Shown here in pieces: positions 1-8,545 of a stretch of 64,000 nt of DNA (position 1 is the first letter of the stretch; each line of letters starts with the position of its first letter). Location: assembly GCF_003171675.1 (NCBI RefSeq), contig NZ_QFZQ01000006.1:62001-126000 (forward strand). The letters run 5' to 3'. A model generated the notes under the pieces. That model saw only the letters and a program-made list of their open reading frames with translations. It did no database searches and was not told the DNA's origin. The stretch comes from Reichenbachiella versicolor (GTDB lineage: Bacteria > Bacteroidota > Bacteroidia > Cytophagales > Cyclobacteriaceae). Both the position numbers and the translations under genes were made by a program.

Positions 1-281
1 GATTCTTGGACAAACTATTGCTTGGGATTCAAAACCTTACGCACTCGCTATTTTGGGTTTCATTGGTTAGTTTAGCGCTTAGTACCGATCAGTACATATT
101 GCCAGCCGGACTGCTTTTGTTTAGAATGTTTTTCATGGCTTTTCTTTGCCATAGCACATCCAAAAGATTCGGAGACCGTATGAACATTGGACTAGTCCCT
201 ATTTTGGACGTTTTGTATGTATTTTACGTTAGTATCGTAGGTACTAAAGCGATTTTCACGAAGAACGTTAGATGGAAGTAA
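1..281 (+). CDS. C-terminal end of a probable membrane glycosyltransferase (5' cut by window edge)
   Basis: The reading frame is open from the first bases, so this is the tail of a longer gene. A TTG codon at 6 is not a convincing start. The about 92 visible residues hold two or three hydrophobic segments and end in a basic tail (KNVRWK), as C-termini of membrane-attached family 2 glycosyltransferases often do in Bacteroidota. From memory, such a gene commonly precedes an ECF sigma gene and rsmG in this phylum, and the same order is seen here. The stop overlaps the sigma factor start by 10 bases, suggesting co-transcription. No catalytic part is visible, so the family call rests on context and could be wrong. 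Confidence 0.45.
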   Translation, partial: FLDKLLLGIQNLTHSLFWVSLVSLALSTDQYILPAGLLLFRMFFMAFLCHSTSKRFGDRMNIGLVPILDVLYVFYVSIVGTKAIFTKNVRWK

Positions 282-880
282 ATAAGCAGTTTTCTGATAA
301 AGCACTCAAAGATTTCAAACTCATAGACAAAGCCGTAGACGACGGCAATGAGCAGGCTTTTGCCGAACTCATGGAGCGATATAAGCGTCCGGTCTATCAT
401 ATGATCCTCAAAATGATCCGAAATACGGACGATGCTGAGGATCTAACCATAGAGGCTTTTGCTAAAGCTTTTAAAAACTTACACAAGTTCAAAAAAGACT
501 ACACTTTCTCTACTTGGCTGTTCAGAATCGCAACGAACAATACAATCGATTTCATCCGAAAGAAGAAATTGAAGACTTTCAGCTTAAATACCTCATTCAC
601 TGATGACGCTGGAGAATCTGTCAATATTGATGTAGAGGATAATAACCTAAACCCTCAGGAAGAAGCTATAAAGGCCCAAAAAATCGAACTTGTACAGATG
701 TTCGTGACCAAACTTCCTCCTAAGTACCAACGACTCGTTAAACTGAGGTATTTCGATGAGCTGTCTTATGATGAAATAGCTAAGACTCTAGAAGCCCCAT
801 TAGGAACTGTCAAGGCTCAGCTTCACAGAGCGAGAGAATTGATGTACGATTTAGTGAAGGATAAGAAACCTCATATATAG
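272..880 (+). CDS. ECF-type RNA polymerase sigma factor (sigma-70 family, RpoE-like)
   Basis: A 202-residue protein of usual ECF length. Region 2 spans about residues 25-95 and includes the stretch DDAEDLTIEAFAKAF and the -10 recognition part FSTWLFRIATNN. Region 4 spans about 140-195 with the helix-turn-helix LSYDEIAKTLEAPLGTVK. It should direct core RNA polymerase to a small promoter set. No anti-sigma gene is adjacent, which is usual for the Bacteroidota ECF linked to rsmG. The start overlaps the preceding gene by 10 bases, and a strong hairpin terminator follows at 905-934. Family assignment is firm; the regulon is unknown. Confidence 0.93.
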   Translation: MEVNKQFSDKALKDFKLIDKAVDDGNEQAFAELMERYKRPVYHMILKMIRNTDDAEDLTIEAFAKAFKNLHKFKKDYTFSTWLFRIATNNTIDFIRKKKLKTFSLNTSFTDDAGESVNIDVEDNNLNPQEEAIKAQKIELVQMFVTKLPPKYQRLVKLRYFDELSYDEIAKTLEAPLGTVKAQLHRARELMYDLVKDKKPHI

Positions 881-904
881 TCAAGCTAAAGAAAATAACA
901 TTAG

Positions 905-934
905 AAGCCCCTCAATTTATGCAGGGGCTTTTTT
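905..934 (+). terminator. Rho-independent terminator after the ECF sigma gene
   Basis: Perfect 8-bp stem AAGCCCCT / AGGGGCTT (905-912 and 923-930) with a 10-base loop, running straight into six T residues (929-934). It lies 25 bases after the sigma factor stop. Confidence 0.9.
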
Positions 935-1022
935 ATATCACGAGACCATTGAGTCTCCGATTTATTATTAACTACCTCAAGTTCTCTTCAAATTCTTTCC
1001 CCTCGAAAATAAGTACGATTAG

Positions 1023-1030
1023 TACATTTG
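1023..1030 (+). promoter_or_regulatory. Putative Bacteroidota -7 box TACATTTG before rsmG
   Basis: TACATTTG matches the Bacteroidota -7 consensus TAnnTTTG and ends 4 bases before the rsmG ATG, so the transcript would be leaderless or nearly so. No clear -33 TTTG sits at the expected spacing, so the call rests on the -7 box and position. Confidence 0.45.
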
Positions 1031-1034
1031 CCGC

Positions 1035-1658
1035 ATGATCGATTTAAAAGCATTTTTCCCTGATCTTACTGGAGATCAAATTAAAAAGTTTGAGCAGTTA
1101 CCTGCTCTTTATGAGGACTGGAATGCCAAAATCAATGTGGTTTCAAGAAAGGACATTGAAGAATTGATGACTCGCCATGTCTTGCATTCTTTGGGTATAG
1201 CTAAGGTCATGAAATTCGTTGATGGGTCTGACATACTGGACATCGGTACAGGTGGTGGTTTCCCAGGCATTCCTTTAGCCATCATGTTTCCTAATTGCAA
1301 ATTTGTACTTGTAGATAGTATTGGTAAGAAAATTAAAGTGGTCAATGGAGTCGCTGAATCTCTGGGTTTGACGAACGTCACTGGTATTCATGAACGCGCC
1401 GAGAATATCGATCAAAAATTCGACTTTATTGTCAGTAGAGCGGTGACTCGTATGAAACCATTCTACCAATGGACTAAGGGTAAGTTCAAAAAAGAAAACA
1501 ACAATCCTCTCAAAAATGGCATCCTGTATCTCAAAGGTGGAGACTTAGAAGAAGAAATGTCTGAGTCTAAACTTCGATACAAAATGCATGACCTTTCTAA
1601 TTTCTTTGAAGATGAGTTCTTTGAAACTAAGAAAGTCGTCTATGTGGAAAAGCAGTAG
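1035..1658 (+). CDS. rsmG: 16S rRNA (guanine527-N7)-methyltransferase RsmG
   Basis: A 207-residue protein of normal RsmG length. It transfers a methyl group from S-adenosylmethionine to N7 of G527 in 16S rRNA in the cytoplasm. The family hallmark is the SAM-binding loop DILDIGTGGGFPGIPLAI at about residues 66-83. An acidic SAM-ribose contact (LVDSIGKK) and the conserved SRAV segment (about 134-137) follow. The N-terminal helix-rich RNA-binding part includes NVVSRKD and the RHVLHSL motif. It is a single gene behind its own likely promoter and is followed by about 100 bases of non-coding sequence. Identity is clear. Confidence 0.96.
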   Translation: MIDLKAFFPDLTGDQIKKFEQLPALYEDWNAKINVVSRKDIEELMTRHVLHSLGIAKVMKFVDGSDILDIGTGGGFPGIPLAIMFPNCKFVLVDSIGKKIKVVNGVAESLGLTNVTGIHERAENIDQKFDFIVSRAVTRMKPFYQWTKGKFKKENNNPLKNGILYLKGGDLEEEMSESKLRYKMHDLSNFFEDEFFETKKVVYVEKQ

Positions 1659-1768
1659 GTAATTGATAGTCAGTAGACCATAATCTAGAGACTATAGTTC
1701 ATAGTAGAAACCTTAATAAGAATCCAAGTTTAAATCTATTGTAGGAATAATTCAGCAACTCAATAGAA

Positions 1769-3382
1769 TCAATACAAATCCCAATTCCCTTTCAAGTAGT
1801 ACTTGTATAGTACTGGATCATGGATTCGGTTGACTCGGATGCTGTCTACTTGTGACCCGTAGAAATTCTTACCAAAAGAAGTCATCATTGTCATTGCTTC
1901 AGTATTTACCCATTGCGTCGGTACGTTGAATTGAAGTTGTTGTAACCCTTTTTTAAGATTGGGATGCTTGGATTTTATTCCCAGCGCCCATCCCCATTCT
2001 CCCATTGTGATGACTTGGTGATGCATAGGAACTACTTCGAAACCAGCCTCTTTCATTGTTAAATTAACACATCTGAAGGCTTTCGTCGCGAAATACGGAC
2101 TGCCTGCCTGTGTAACTATAACTCCATTTGGACGAAGTCTTCTATAACAATTACGATAAAATTCATAGCTGTACATCCTTCCTAACTCTACACTTCGTGG
2201 GTCAGGTAAATCAATAATGATCACATCATAATAGGCGCTATCATTCATCACATACTGAAAGGCATCGTCATTAATCACTTGTACTTTCTCTTCACTTAGT
2301 GAGTTTTGATTAATTGAGGTAAGAATAGGATGAGTCCTTGCCAGCTCTGTCATTTTAGGGTCTAGATCTACGAGCTTAGCAGTCTTCAGAGAAGGATATT
2401 TTAAGACTTCTCTCACTGCACATCCGTCACCTCCTCCCAAAATAAGGACTTCAGTGGGGTGCTTAGACAAAGTCATAGCAGGATGAACCAATGGCTCGTG
2501 GTACATCACTTCATCTCTAGAGCACAATTGCTGATTTCCATTGAGGTAAAGCCAATAGTCGTTTTTCCATTGCGTGATGACTATGCGCTGATAGGAAGTC
2601 TGCTCAGTAAAGACGACTTTATCCTTATATCTGGATTGTTCTCCGAAGAGAATAATTGGCTTGGTGTATATGCTCCCTAATACAATCGTCCCTAATACAA
2701 TAGTGGCTGCTGCAATTAATATTCTTGACTCTGACTTTAGAATTAGCTTCCGAGTGGTTAGCAATAGACTAACAGCAACAGCCAAATTCACTATACCAAG
2801 TACAAAAGGCGTATACATGAGTCCCAAAAATGGCAAACCTATAAAAGCAAAGAACACTCCTCCTAAAAGACTACCGTAGTAATCGTTCTCAAGAATACCC
2901 GAGATATTGTGTCGCAGCTCTTGAAACTCCTCGTTGATCCGAATCACTAGTGGAATTTCCATTCCTATCATCAAACCAATCAAAATGGACAAGACGTAAA
3001 TGATGACTTCATGGAGAGTACTGTATGCGGCCATCGTATACACTGACAGTGGCGCAAAAGACACTGTGAATGACAGTACAAACTCAATGATGATGAATTT
3101 CACCAGCAGATTTCCGCCTATGCTTTTACTCAGTCTACTCCCCAGCCCCATTGAGAATAGCATAAGACTAATAATCATGATCCACTGAAAGATGGAATCT
3201 CCTAAGAAGTAGGTAGCTAAAGTCGAGAGTACGTATTCGGCTACTACTCCAGAGAATCCTGTAGCGAATATGGTAGCTTTCAGCAGTAGTGATCTGCTGA
3301 TTTTAGAATTGGAAGTCAAAATACTAAGACTGAGAGTGGACTTGGTGAACTGAGGAGCGCTGAACTTCTTGAATATTCTCAC
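1769..3382 (-). CDS. Membrane-anchored spermidine synthase-like protein (polyamine aminopropyltransferase)
   Basis: 537 residues in two parts. About residues 35-255 form roughly seven membrane segments beginning with ATIFATGFSGVVAEY. About 265-510 form an aminopropyltransferase fold with LYLNGNQQLCSRDE, YHEPLVHP, the dcAdoMet-binding GGGDGCAVREVLKYP, LVDLDPKM and IIIDLPDPRS. It should move an aminopropyl group from decarboxylated SAM to an amine acceptor at the inner membrane. SpeD directly upstream can supply that donor. The given start overlaps speD by 59 bases; the family usually begins nearer the first membrane segment, so the true start may be a later non-ATG codon. Acceptor specificity cannot be read from sequence. 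Confidence 0.88.
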   Translation of the reverse strand: MRIFKKFSAPQFTKSTLSLSILTSNSKISRSLLLKATIFATGFSGVVAEYVLSTLATYFLGDSIFQWIMIISLMLFSMGLGSRLSKSIGGNLLVKFIIIEFVLSFTVSFAPLSVYTMAAYSTLHEVIIYVLSILIGLMIGMEIPLVIRINEEFQELRHNISGILENDYYGSLLGGVFFAFIGLPFLGLMYTPFVLGIVNLAVAVSLLLTTRKLILKSESRILIAAATIVLGTIVLGSIYTKPIILFGEQSRYKDKVVFTEQTSYQRIVITQWKNDYWLYLNGNQQLCSRDEVMYHEPLVHPAMTLSKHPTEVLILGGGDGCAVREVLKYPSLKTAKLVDLDPKMTELARTHPILTSINQNSLSEEKVQVINDDAFQYVMNDSAYYDVIIIDLPDPRSVELGRMYSYEFYRNCYRRLRPNGVIVTQAGSPYFATKAFRCVNLTMKEAGFEVVPMHHQVITMGEWGWALGIKSKHPNLKKGLQQLQFNVPTQWVNTEAMTMMTSFGKNFYGSQVDSIRVNRIHDPVLYKYYLKGNWDLY

Positions 3383-3686
3383 AAGAAATCCCCATCGAAC
3401 TAGAATTGAAGAGCTGCTCGATCAAGCTCAATTCTATTTGGCCTTTGCAGGTCAAAATATCAACGCACGCAAAATTGTTTTCCGGCCATGTATGAATGGT
3501 CAAATGGGATTCACTCAATAGCAACATGGAGGTCAATCCCTGAGGGGTAAACTTGTGAGAGCACTTATCCAAGACTGTCAAACCAAGTTTATTGGCTATT
3601 TCAATTAAAAACGCTTCGACTACCGCAGCGTCTTCCACTTGAGTAGTCGAGGAGGTTTTCAGATCGATCAAGTAATTATATACCAT
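3324..3686 (-). CDS. speD: S-adenosylmethionine decarboxylase proenzyme (SpeD)
   Basis: 120 residues, the usual length of the short prokaryotic class. The self-cleavage site sits in LSESHLTIHTWPE: cleavage between Glu and Ser creates the pyruvoyl cofactor, and the following His and the Cys in FACVDILTC are conserved catalytic residues. It decarboxylates SAM to supply the aminopropyl donor for polyamine synthesis. Its 3' end overlaps the membrane spermidine synthase gene, implying coupled translation. About 20 residues past the conserved core (SSSMGISCENIQEV onward) are Ser- and Gln-rich and look variable. The DUF350 gene lies 160 bases upstream across a G/C-rich hairpin. Confidence 0.93.
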   Translation of the reverse strand: MVYNYLIDLKTSSTTQVEDAAVVEAFLIEIANKLGLTVLDKCSHKFTPQGLTSMLLLSESHLTIHTWPENNFACVDILTCKGQIELSLIEQLFNSSSMGISCENIQEVQRSSVHQVHSQS

Positions 3687-3742
3687 GGCGTATTACTTTA
3701 TGGCGCAGTTTTGGAATGGATCTAAGTCTCTTAAAATACTCG

Positions 3743-3764
3743 TTCCCCCTTATTGAAGGGGGAA
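3743..3764. other. G/C-rich hairpin between DUF350 and speD genes
   Basis: Perfect 8-bp inverted repeat TTCCCCCT / AGGGGGAA with a 6-base loop. No T-run follows on either strand, so it may be an mRNA processing or partial-attenuation hairpin within the minus-strand operon rather than a full terminator. Confidence 0.5.
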
Positions 3765-3846
3765 TAACTCTTATCTGTATTACCATTCCCTTTCATATAA
3801 GGAATCTGAAAATTATCTAACTTATTCAAACCCTTCCTTCATTTTC

Positions 3847-4716
3847 TTAAAAGCACCAAGTAATCAGTACTGACCCTCCGATGTATCCAAATGCTTCTAC
3901 GATAGCTGCACCGATATTAGGATGTTCTTGATTGATGATTTCGTCTGTCAGCTTCTCTCCCGGTAGCAAGATCTTATCCGTCAAGTATCTCATCACTGGA
4001 AGCATAATCATACCTATCCCGATTTCTAGACCTGCCTCTGTCAGACTTGTAGACCAACTTTCAAAATCACCTGACAATCCGAAACGAATCAAGTTACCCA
4101 TAGCGATAATCGCTCCTGCTAGACCTACTCCTACCGCTACATTTCCTTTTTCGATGTGTTCGTGAATATCATATGGAGTAATCATGTTGTACACTCTGAA
4201 TACCAATATCAATGACAACAATCCACTCAACCAAAACCCAATGGCTAGATGTATACCTGACATCAAGTCTCCATTACCTTCGCCTGTCACGGCTCCGAAG
4301 ATGATCAAGCCAATAGCTATCGACACAGACCCTTCGATGATTCCTGTTCCTACATTTTGATCTTCTATGATCTCCTTTCTGACTTTAAACTTTCTCAAAA
4401 GCACCTTATCGGTAAATAACATAGATACATTCAAAAGTACAATTGCTAATGAAGCATAGATAGCGATCATCTCTACATCCATCCATAGTCCTTGACTAGG
4501 ACCTACAATTGCACTACCTATCGCTAGTAATAATCCTATAAAGTAGCCTACGTGAGCTATGCTAAATGCTAAATTGTCTTTCTTGACAAGCTCTTGCTTT
4601 ACATCAATTGACTTATTGAGCAATTGGTAAACGACCTTCCCTATGAAGAAGAAAATCAAAGCGGTGAAGGCATATACCAGTCCTTCGTACGCTGTATTTA
4701 AAAATTCTTGTAACAT
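3847..4716 (-). CDS. DUF350 family (YjfL-like) integral membrane protein
   Basis: 289 residues with about eight hydrophobic segments in two similar halves, as in two-repeat DUF350 proteins. Segments include YALTALIFFFIGKVVYQLL-like helix 1 and a repeated pattern of small-residue-rich helices (for example GNVAVGVGLAGAIIAMGN, with a similar LAFSIAHVGYFIGLLLAIG in the first half). DUF350 has no settled biochemical role; from memory it recurs beside spermidine synthase-like, SpeD and DUF4178 genes, often with envelope-stress functions proposed. Here it lies 13 bases after the Tyr/Ser-rich protein gene and upstream of speD, fitting one operon. Confidence 0.87.
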   Translation of the reverse strand: MLQEFLNTAYEGLVYAFTALIFFFIGKVVYQLLNKSIDVKQELVKKDNLAFSIAHVGYFIGLLLAIGSAIVGPSQGLWMDVEMIAIYASLAIVLLNVSMLFTDKVLLRKFKVRKEIIEDQNVGTGIIEGSVSIAIGLIIFGAVTGEGNGDLMSGIHLAIGFWLSGLLSLILVFRVYNMITPYDIHEHIEKGNVAVGVGLAGAIIAMGNLIRFGLSGDFESWSTSLTEAGLEIGIGMIMLPVMRYLTDKILLPGEKLTDEIINQEHPNIGAAIVEAFGYIGGSVLITWCF

Positions 4717-4729
4717 CTTCTTTCTTTAA

Positions 4730-5554
4730 TTATTTACCAAAACCTCCACTTCTCGATCTATATCCAGTGCTGCTTGAGCTTCTAGAGTCATTTCTAGATG
4801 TCTTGCTATAGCTACTTCCTGAACTGTAACTTCTGGATGAGCTCGCTGCAGCAGATCTAGCCACATTGTTTCTTACCTTTTGCTTGAAAGAAGAAGGTCT
4901 ACTTCCCCAGTTTGTCTTTTGCCCCGTATTCGAAGAAGTGTATGATCGAGTACCGTAGTAGTTGTTCGGACCATAGTAGCTTCTACCTGTACCGTAGTAG
5001 CCTCCGTAGTAGTTATTCCAATAGCTATATCGCGCTGGATAGGCAATCATATTGAACATGGAGCTCATGAAAGCATATCTACCATAAAACTCCCAAAAGC
5101 TATTTCCTCCAGAGTCTCTACGCCACTGTCCATACTTCTCATTTCCCACATAGTTGTCATACCCAGCAGGAGATGTTTCCTTGTGCAAGACCCCATTCTT
5201 TTTAGACACGATCGTCATGCCCATGTCATCAATGTGCTGCTCAAACTCCACTGGAGACACGTCGTACCAAGTGGTCTCACGAGCCATCACTGTATCTGGC
5301 TTCTCTATGATCACTCTATACTGATGTCTATAAATGTCTTCAGATTCATCCGCATCCATATCATAAAGCAGGATACTGTAAGTTGGCTCATCGGACAACT
5401 GTCTGATCAGCTCGTCTATAGGAGACTTGCGCCACTCACTCAATCTATCTCTAGATCGATCTTCGTACGAGTTGCTTGATCCTCCACTACAAGTCTTGAA
5501 CACGATGAACCCGACGAGTAGGACAATAATGATATTAATAATGTTGTTATTCAT
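4730..5554 (-). CDS. Tyr/Ser/Gly-rich single-pass membrane protein of unknown function
   Basis: 274 residues. An N-terminal membrane anchor (about residues 3-22, NIINIIIVLLVGFIVFKTC) is followed by a folded acidic region (about 35-150). A low-complexity tail, about 175-274, is rich in Tyr, Asn, Gly, Ser and Arg (WNNYYGGYYGTGRSYYG) and ends SRSGGFGK. Similar Tyr-rich companions occur in DUF4178/DUF350 clusters, so it is probably part of the same envelope complex. The tail could drive self-association or be simply disordered. It lies between DUF4178 (62-base gap) and DUF350 (13-base gap). Confidence 0.7.
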   Translation of the reverse strand: MNNNIINIIIVLLVGFIVFKTCSGGSSNSYEDRSRDRLSEWRKSPIDELIRQLSDEPTYSILLYDMDADESEDIYRHQYRVIIEKPDTVMARETTWYDVSPVEFEQHIDDMGMTIVSKKNGVLHKETSPAGYDNYVGNEKYGQWRRDSGGNSFWEFYGRYAFMSSMFNMIAYPARYSYWNNYYGGYYGTGRSYYGPNNYYGTRSYTSSNTGQKTNWGSRPSSFKQKVRNNVARSAAASSSRSYSSGSSYSKTSRNDSRSSSSTGYRSRSGGFGK

Positions 5555-5616
5555 AGGTCTCTTAATATGGTATCTATAGGATAATTATAATTTGCAATTA
5601 GTATCAAAGTGAGGTG

Positions 5617-6174
5617 TCAGTCAGCCGCAGGAACGATGTTAGAGATTTCATGTTCTTCGATGTACTTACCTTGAAACACCTCAAATTTCTTCTCGTCCCA
5701 CTGCTCGATAGTCAGTACCAGCTCTTCTCTCCTATCTTCATAGCTCCAGCTAATGAACTCATCCCATACATCGGGCTTGTTGTTGATATCATGGAAGTAG
5801 CCAGAGGCTTCTTCATCCAGATAGTAATCTACTCCTTCATAGGTTATCTTGTTGAGAGGCTGTTTACCATCCATCAAGTCGTTGAAGATATCGTCTCCTA
5901 AGCTGGCTAAACTCAACTTCTCCGTCACTGTGATCAGTAGCTCCCCGTCTTCTTCGATCTCTAGATAGAATACACCTTTGGAATTGGAGATTTTGAACTC
6001 ACGGGTGAAGTGATTGTCTCCCCAGTCGTATTCGTAGATTTCCTCTACTACCCAACTCTCTAGCTCGTAGTCAAAGATAAACCCAACATCCAAATCATGG
6101 ATTTTCATGTTGGTCACATCGTAGTGAGGTTCTTCTTCTTTCTTCTTCCCAAAAAGGTTTTTGAATAAGGACAT
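5617..6174 (-). CDS. DUF4178 domain-containing protein
   Basis: 185 residues from the ATG at 6174, chosen because the following MSLFKNLFGKKKEEE is the typical basic N-terminus. A longer frame reaching 6234 adds an unlikely leader. One DUF4178 beta-domain is visible at about residues 25-90 (IHDLDVGFIFDYELESWVV, EYDWGDNHFTREFKISNSKG). The rest, to about 170, looks like a second, more divergent copy (YDEGVDYYLDEEASGYFHD-like, then WSYEDRREELVLTIEQWD). Function is unknown; the domain is repeatedly linked to DUF350 and spermidine synthase-like genes. It is the first gene of the minus-strand cluster. Confidence 0.82.
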   Translation of the reverse strand: MSLFKNLFGKKKEEEPHYDVTNMKIHDLDVGFIFDYELESWVVEEIYEYDWGDNHFTREFKISNSKGVFYLEIEEDGELLITVTEKLSLASLGDDIFNDLMDGKQPLNKITYEGVDYYLDEEASGYFHDINNKPDVWDEFISWSYEDRREELVLTIEQWDEKKFEVFQGKYIEEHEISNIVPAAD

Positions 6175-6329
6175 TTGGTGATTATTTAGGCTTAACAGTT
6201 CTATTGATAAGACGCAAACATAAAATGACTGCAACTATTAGTAGTCATTGAAAGGGAGAATGTTACAACTTGACAAGAATTCTTTGGTTCACTTCGCCTC
6301 ACTGACTCGTAGGACGCCTCAATGTTCAC

Positions 6330-6710
6330 CCGAAAGCTTCCTGCAATGTGCAGCGCCTCGTCCCGAAGACCCGAAACCTTCCTGCAGCTTGCAGCGCCTC
6401 GTCGGGTAGACCCGAAAGCTTCCTGCAGGTTGCAGGAGACCGTCGGGTAGACCCGAAAGCTTCCCGCAGATTGCAGGAGACCGTCGGGTAGATCCGAAAG
6501 CTTCCCGCAGGTTGCAGGAGACCGTCGGGTAGATCCGAAAGCTTCCCGCAGGTTGCAGGAGACCGTCGGGTGGATCCGAAAGCTTCCCGCAGGTTGCAGG
6601 AGACCGTCGGGTGGATCCGAAAGTCTCTCGTAGGTTGCAGCGCTCCGTCGGGTGAAGCTGAAACCTTCTAGGTAGGTTGCAGCAGACTTTCGGTCTCACC
6701 CGAAAGTATC
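6330..6710. repeat. 41-bp tandem repeat array (about nine units)
   Basis: Nine units start at 6330, 6371, 6412, 6453, 6494, 6535, 6576, 6617 and 6658, exactly 41 bp apart, with a partial tenth at 6700. The unit begins CCGAAAGCTTCC and ends near GTCGGGTAGA. Central units are nearly identical and the end ones diverged. Each carries potential hairpins CCTGCA-GGT-TGCAGG and, across the junction, TCGGGT-AG-ACCCGA. An open frame across the array is an artefact of the repeat. The rest of the 6235-6849 gap shows no gene. Confidence 0.93.
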
Positions 6711-6849
6711 TCTTTTTCCTGTGCTATTTGAAGGGAGTCTTTGTAGATTAACGCCTCCTTTATTCACCAGCTACATATCAGGAAGTATTGTTTGCTATCT
6801 ATTGGTTTATTGGTGGTATCAAGGGTAAAACACAAATTTGATTTTTGCA

Positions 6850-7935
6850 ATGAACAACTCTTTTTTAGCCCTACTTTTAGCTACATCCTTCGTAGTGTAT
6901 AGCTGTGATAACATTAAAAAAAAGACAGATCCTGAAAAGGAACAACAAGCTATCAATGACTATTTTGATCAAATTGACAGCTTAATATTAACAACCAGTC
7001 CGAGAAAGTTTAATGGGGTAATCTCAATTACTCAAAATGGAAAAAGTGTTTACTCAAAGGCTTATGGATATTCCAATCTTGACAGTCAAACACCAATAAG
7101 CTTGAATGACAACTTCCGAATTCAGTCTAATAGCAAACAAATCACCGCAGTAATTATCCTAAGAGAAGCCGAGAAAGGTAATATAGAACTTCATAGTCCT
7201 ATCAGTAAATACTTGCCTGACTTCACTACGACATGGGTTGACTCGGTTACTGTACATCAGTTAGTCAATATGTCTGCGGGAATAGCTGCTTTAGACGAGC
7301 CGTTGCTTTTTGAACCTGGAACGAGCTTTCATTACAGTAATCCTGCCTATGGACTACTTGGTAGAATAATCAAGAATGTTTCAGGAAAGAAATACACTGA
7401 ATTAGCAAATAGCTTATTCAAAGAAATAGGAATGAATGACACTTATTGCTATCAGTTTGACGGAGAAAATCAAAAACTAATCAACGGATATCAATGGACT
7501 GGAAGTGATTACAACTTTGTTGAATTTTCAGAGCTAGGATTTACAGAAGACACTTGGAATGACTTCATACCTACTGGCGGAATAATCTCTAATGTAAAAG
7601 ATCTACATACTTGGGACACCAAACTTCATCATGGAGAGCTGTTAAAACCAGCGTCGTACGAAATCATGACCAACTCAGAAGTCCCAGATTTGTTTGCTGC
7701 TTTGAGTGATGAAGAGATGTCCTATGGATATGGAATTGATATTGCACATCAGCCGTTTAGGTATTTAGGACATGGAGGTTCTGGGTTTGGTTTTGTATCA
7801 ATCAAGTTCATTATACCGGAGCAAGACATGGATGTGATAGTCCTAGAGAACTTGTATCATACTGATATCCCTACAAGATATCACTTTGAAAAGGAGATCA
7901 GAAAAATATTGATCAATGGAGACTCAACTAAATAG
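6850..7935 (+). CDS. Lipoprotein serine hydrolase, class C beta-lactamase/PBP-like
   Basis: 361 residues from the ATG at 6850; an upstream in-frame TTG is less likely because the signal peptide starts at this ATG. The leader ends in the lipobox VYSC. The serine beta-lactamase fold is marked by SxxK (Ser93-Asn-Ser-Lys96), YSN (Tyr162, HYSNPAYG) and a C-terminal HGGSGFGF in the KTG position. Such enzymes are often esterases or D-amino-acid peptidases rather than true beta-lactamases, and the His-Gly-Gly motif fits that group. It should act in the periplasm or at the outer membrane. The next frame begins inside its stop region and is a gene remnant. Confidence 0.9.
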   Translation: MNNSFLALLLATSFVVYSCDNIKKKTDPEKEQQAINDYFDQIDSLILTTSPRKFNGVISITQNGKSVYSKAYGYSNLDSQTPISLNDNFRIQSNSKQITAVIILREAEKGNIELHSPISKYLPDFTTTWVDSVTVHQLVNMSAGIAALDEPLLFEPGTSFHYSNPAYGLLGRIIKNVSGKKYTELANSLFKEIGMNDTYCYQFDGENQKLINGYQWTGSDYNFVEFSELGFTEDTWNDFIPTGGIISNVKDLHTWDTKLHHGELLKPASYEIMTNSEVPDLFAALSDEEMSYGYGIDIAHQPFRYLGHGGSGFGFVSIKFIIPEQDMDVIVLENLYHTDIPTRYHFEKEIRKILINGDSTK

Positions 7936-8354
7936 TAACTCCTATCGAAAACATATTTAAAAACCTTAATTACAACAGTGTTTCAGAGCTACTGAAACAT
8001 GTCATAGATCAGTATAGAGATGCATGGCTACAACCTGATAAAGCAGATGAATTGCTTGAGCTAGCTCTTCAGCATTTGACTCTTTTGAACATCAAATACC
8101 CAAACCACCCTTTGATCTTAACTAATATCGGCGCTATTCTTTCTGATCTTGGAAAACACAAGGAAGCTTTAGCTTACCTTGAGTCCGCCAAACCTGAAAA
8201 TTCAGCTGACAGAAACTTAGTCAAGAATATGGGTATCGTTAAAATGAACTTGGATAATGAAGACTTAACTGCAAGAACCTATTTCGATAAAGCCAAAAAC
8301 TTACAACCTAACGAGCTTACTATCGAAGCATTTTTTGACCCTCATGGGTATTGA
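7932..8354 (+). pseudogene. Truncated TPR-repeat protein remnant, no start codon
   Basis: A frame open from 7932, just after a stop at 7929, encodes about 140 residues with two or three TPR-like helix pairs (ADELLELALQHL, NIGAILSDLGKHKEALAYL, ARTYFDKAKNLQPNE) and ends AFFDPHGY. There is no ATG before the TPR homology; protein-like sequence runs back to within a few codons of the serine hydrolase stop. This suggests the 5' part was lost by a deletion that joined the two genes. A shorter product from the TTG at 8052 cannot be excluded. Confidence 0.55.
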
Positions 8355-8413
8355 GTGAATTGTTCTTTGGCTGGTTACGTTTTATGTACTTTCAAAAAAC
8401 ATTTAGCACGTAA

Positions 8414-8545
8414 AGTATTTGTTGCTTCTTACCGAAAGGAATTTTAGCTGAAGTAAAGGTTGGCGATTCTTTACTTAACATATTTGACTGTCCAAAAGAT
8501 CAATCCCTCACGATAATCCCCAATGAATATAGGAATAAGAAAAAC
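8414..8545 (+). pseudogene. Short gene remnant fused in frame ahead of the DUF2071 gene
   Basis: The frame is open for 44 codons upstream of the ATG at 8546 and reads like protein (FLPKGILAEVKVGDSLL, then FDCPKDQSLTIIPNEYRN) without a start. It could be debris of the TPR gene or of another lost gene. No stop separates it from the DUF2071 frame. Confidence 0.35.

Noticed and set aside
6319-6699. 126-codon minus-strand frame
   Set aside because: It lies wholly in the 41-bp tandem repeat; the repetitive product is a consequence of the array.
6330-6710. Possible CRISPR array
   Set aside because: Units are directly adjacent with no unique spacers, and no cas gene is present.
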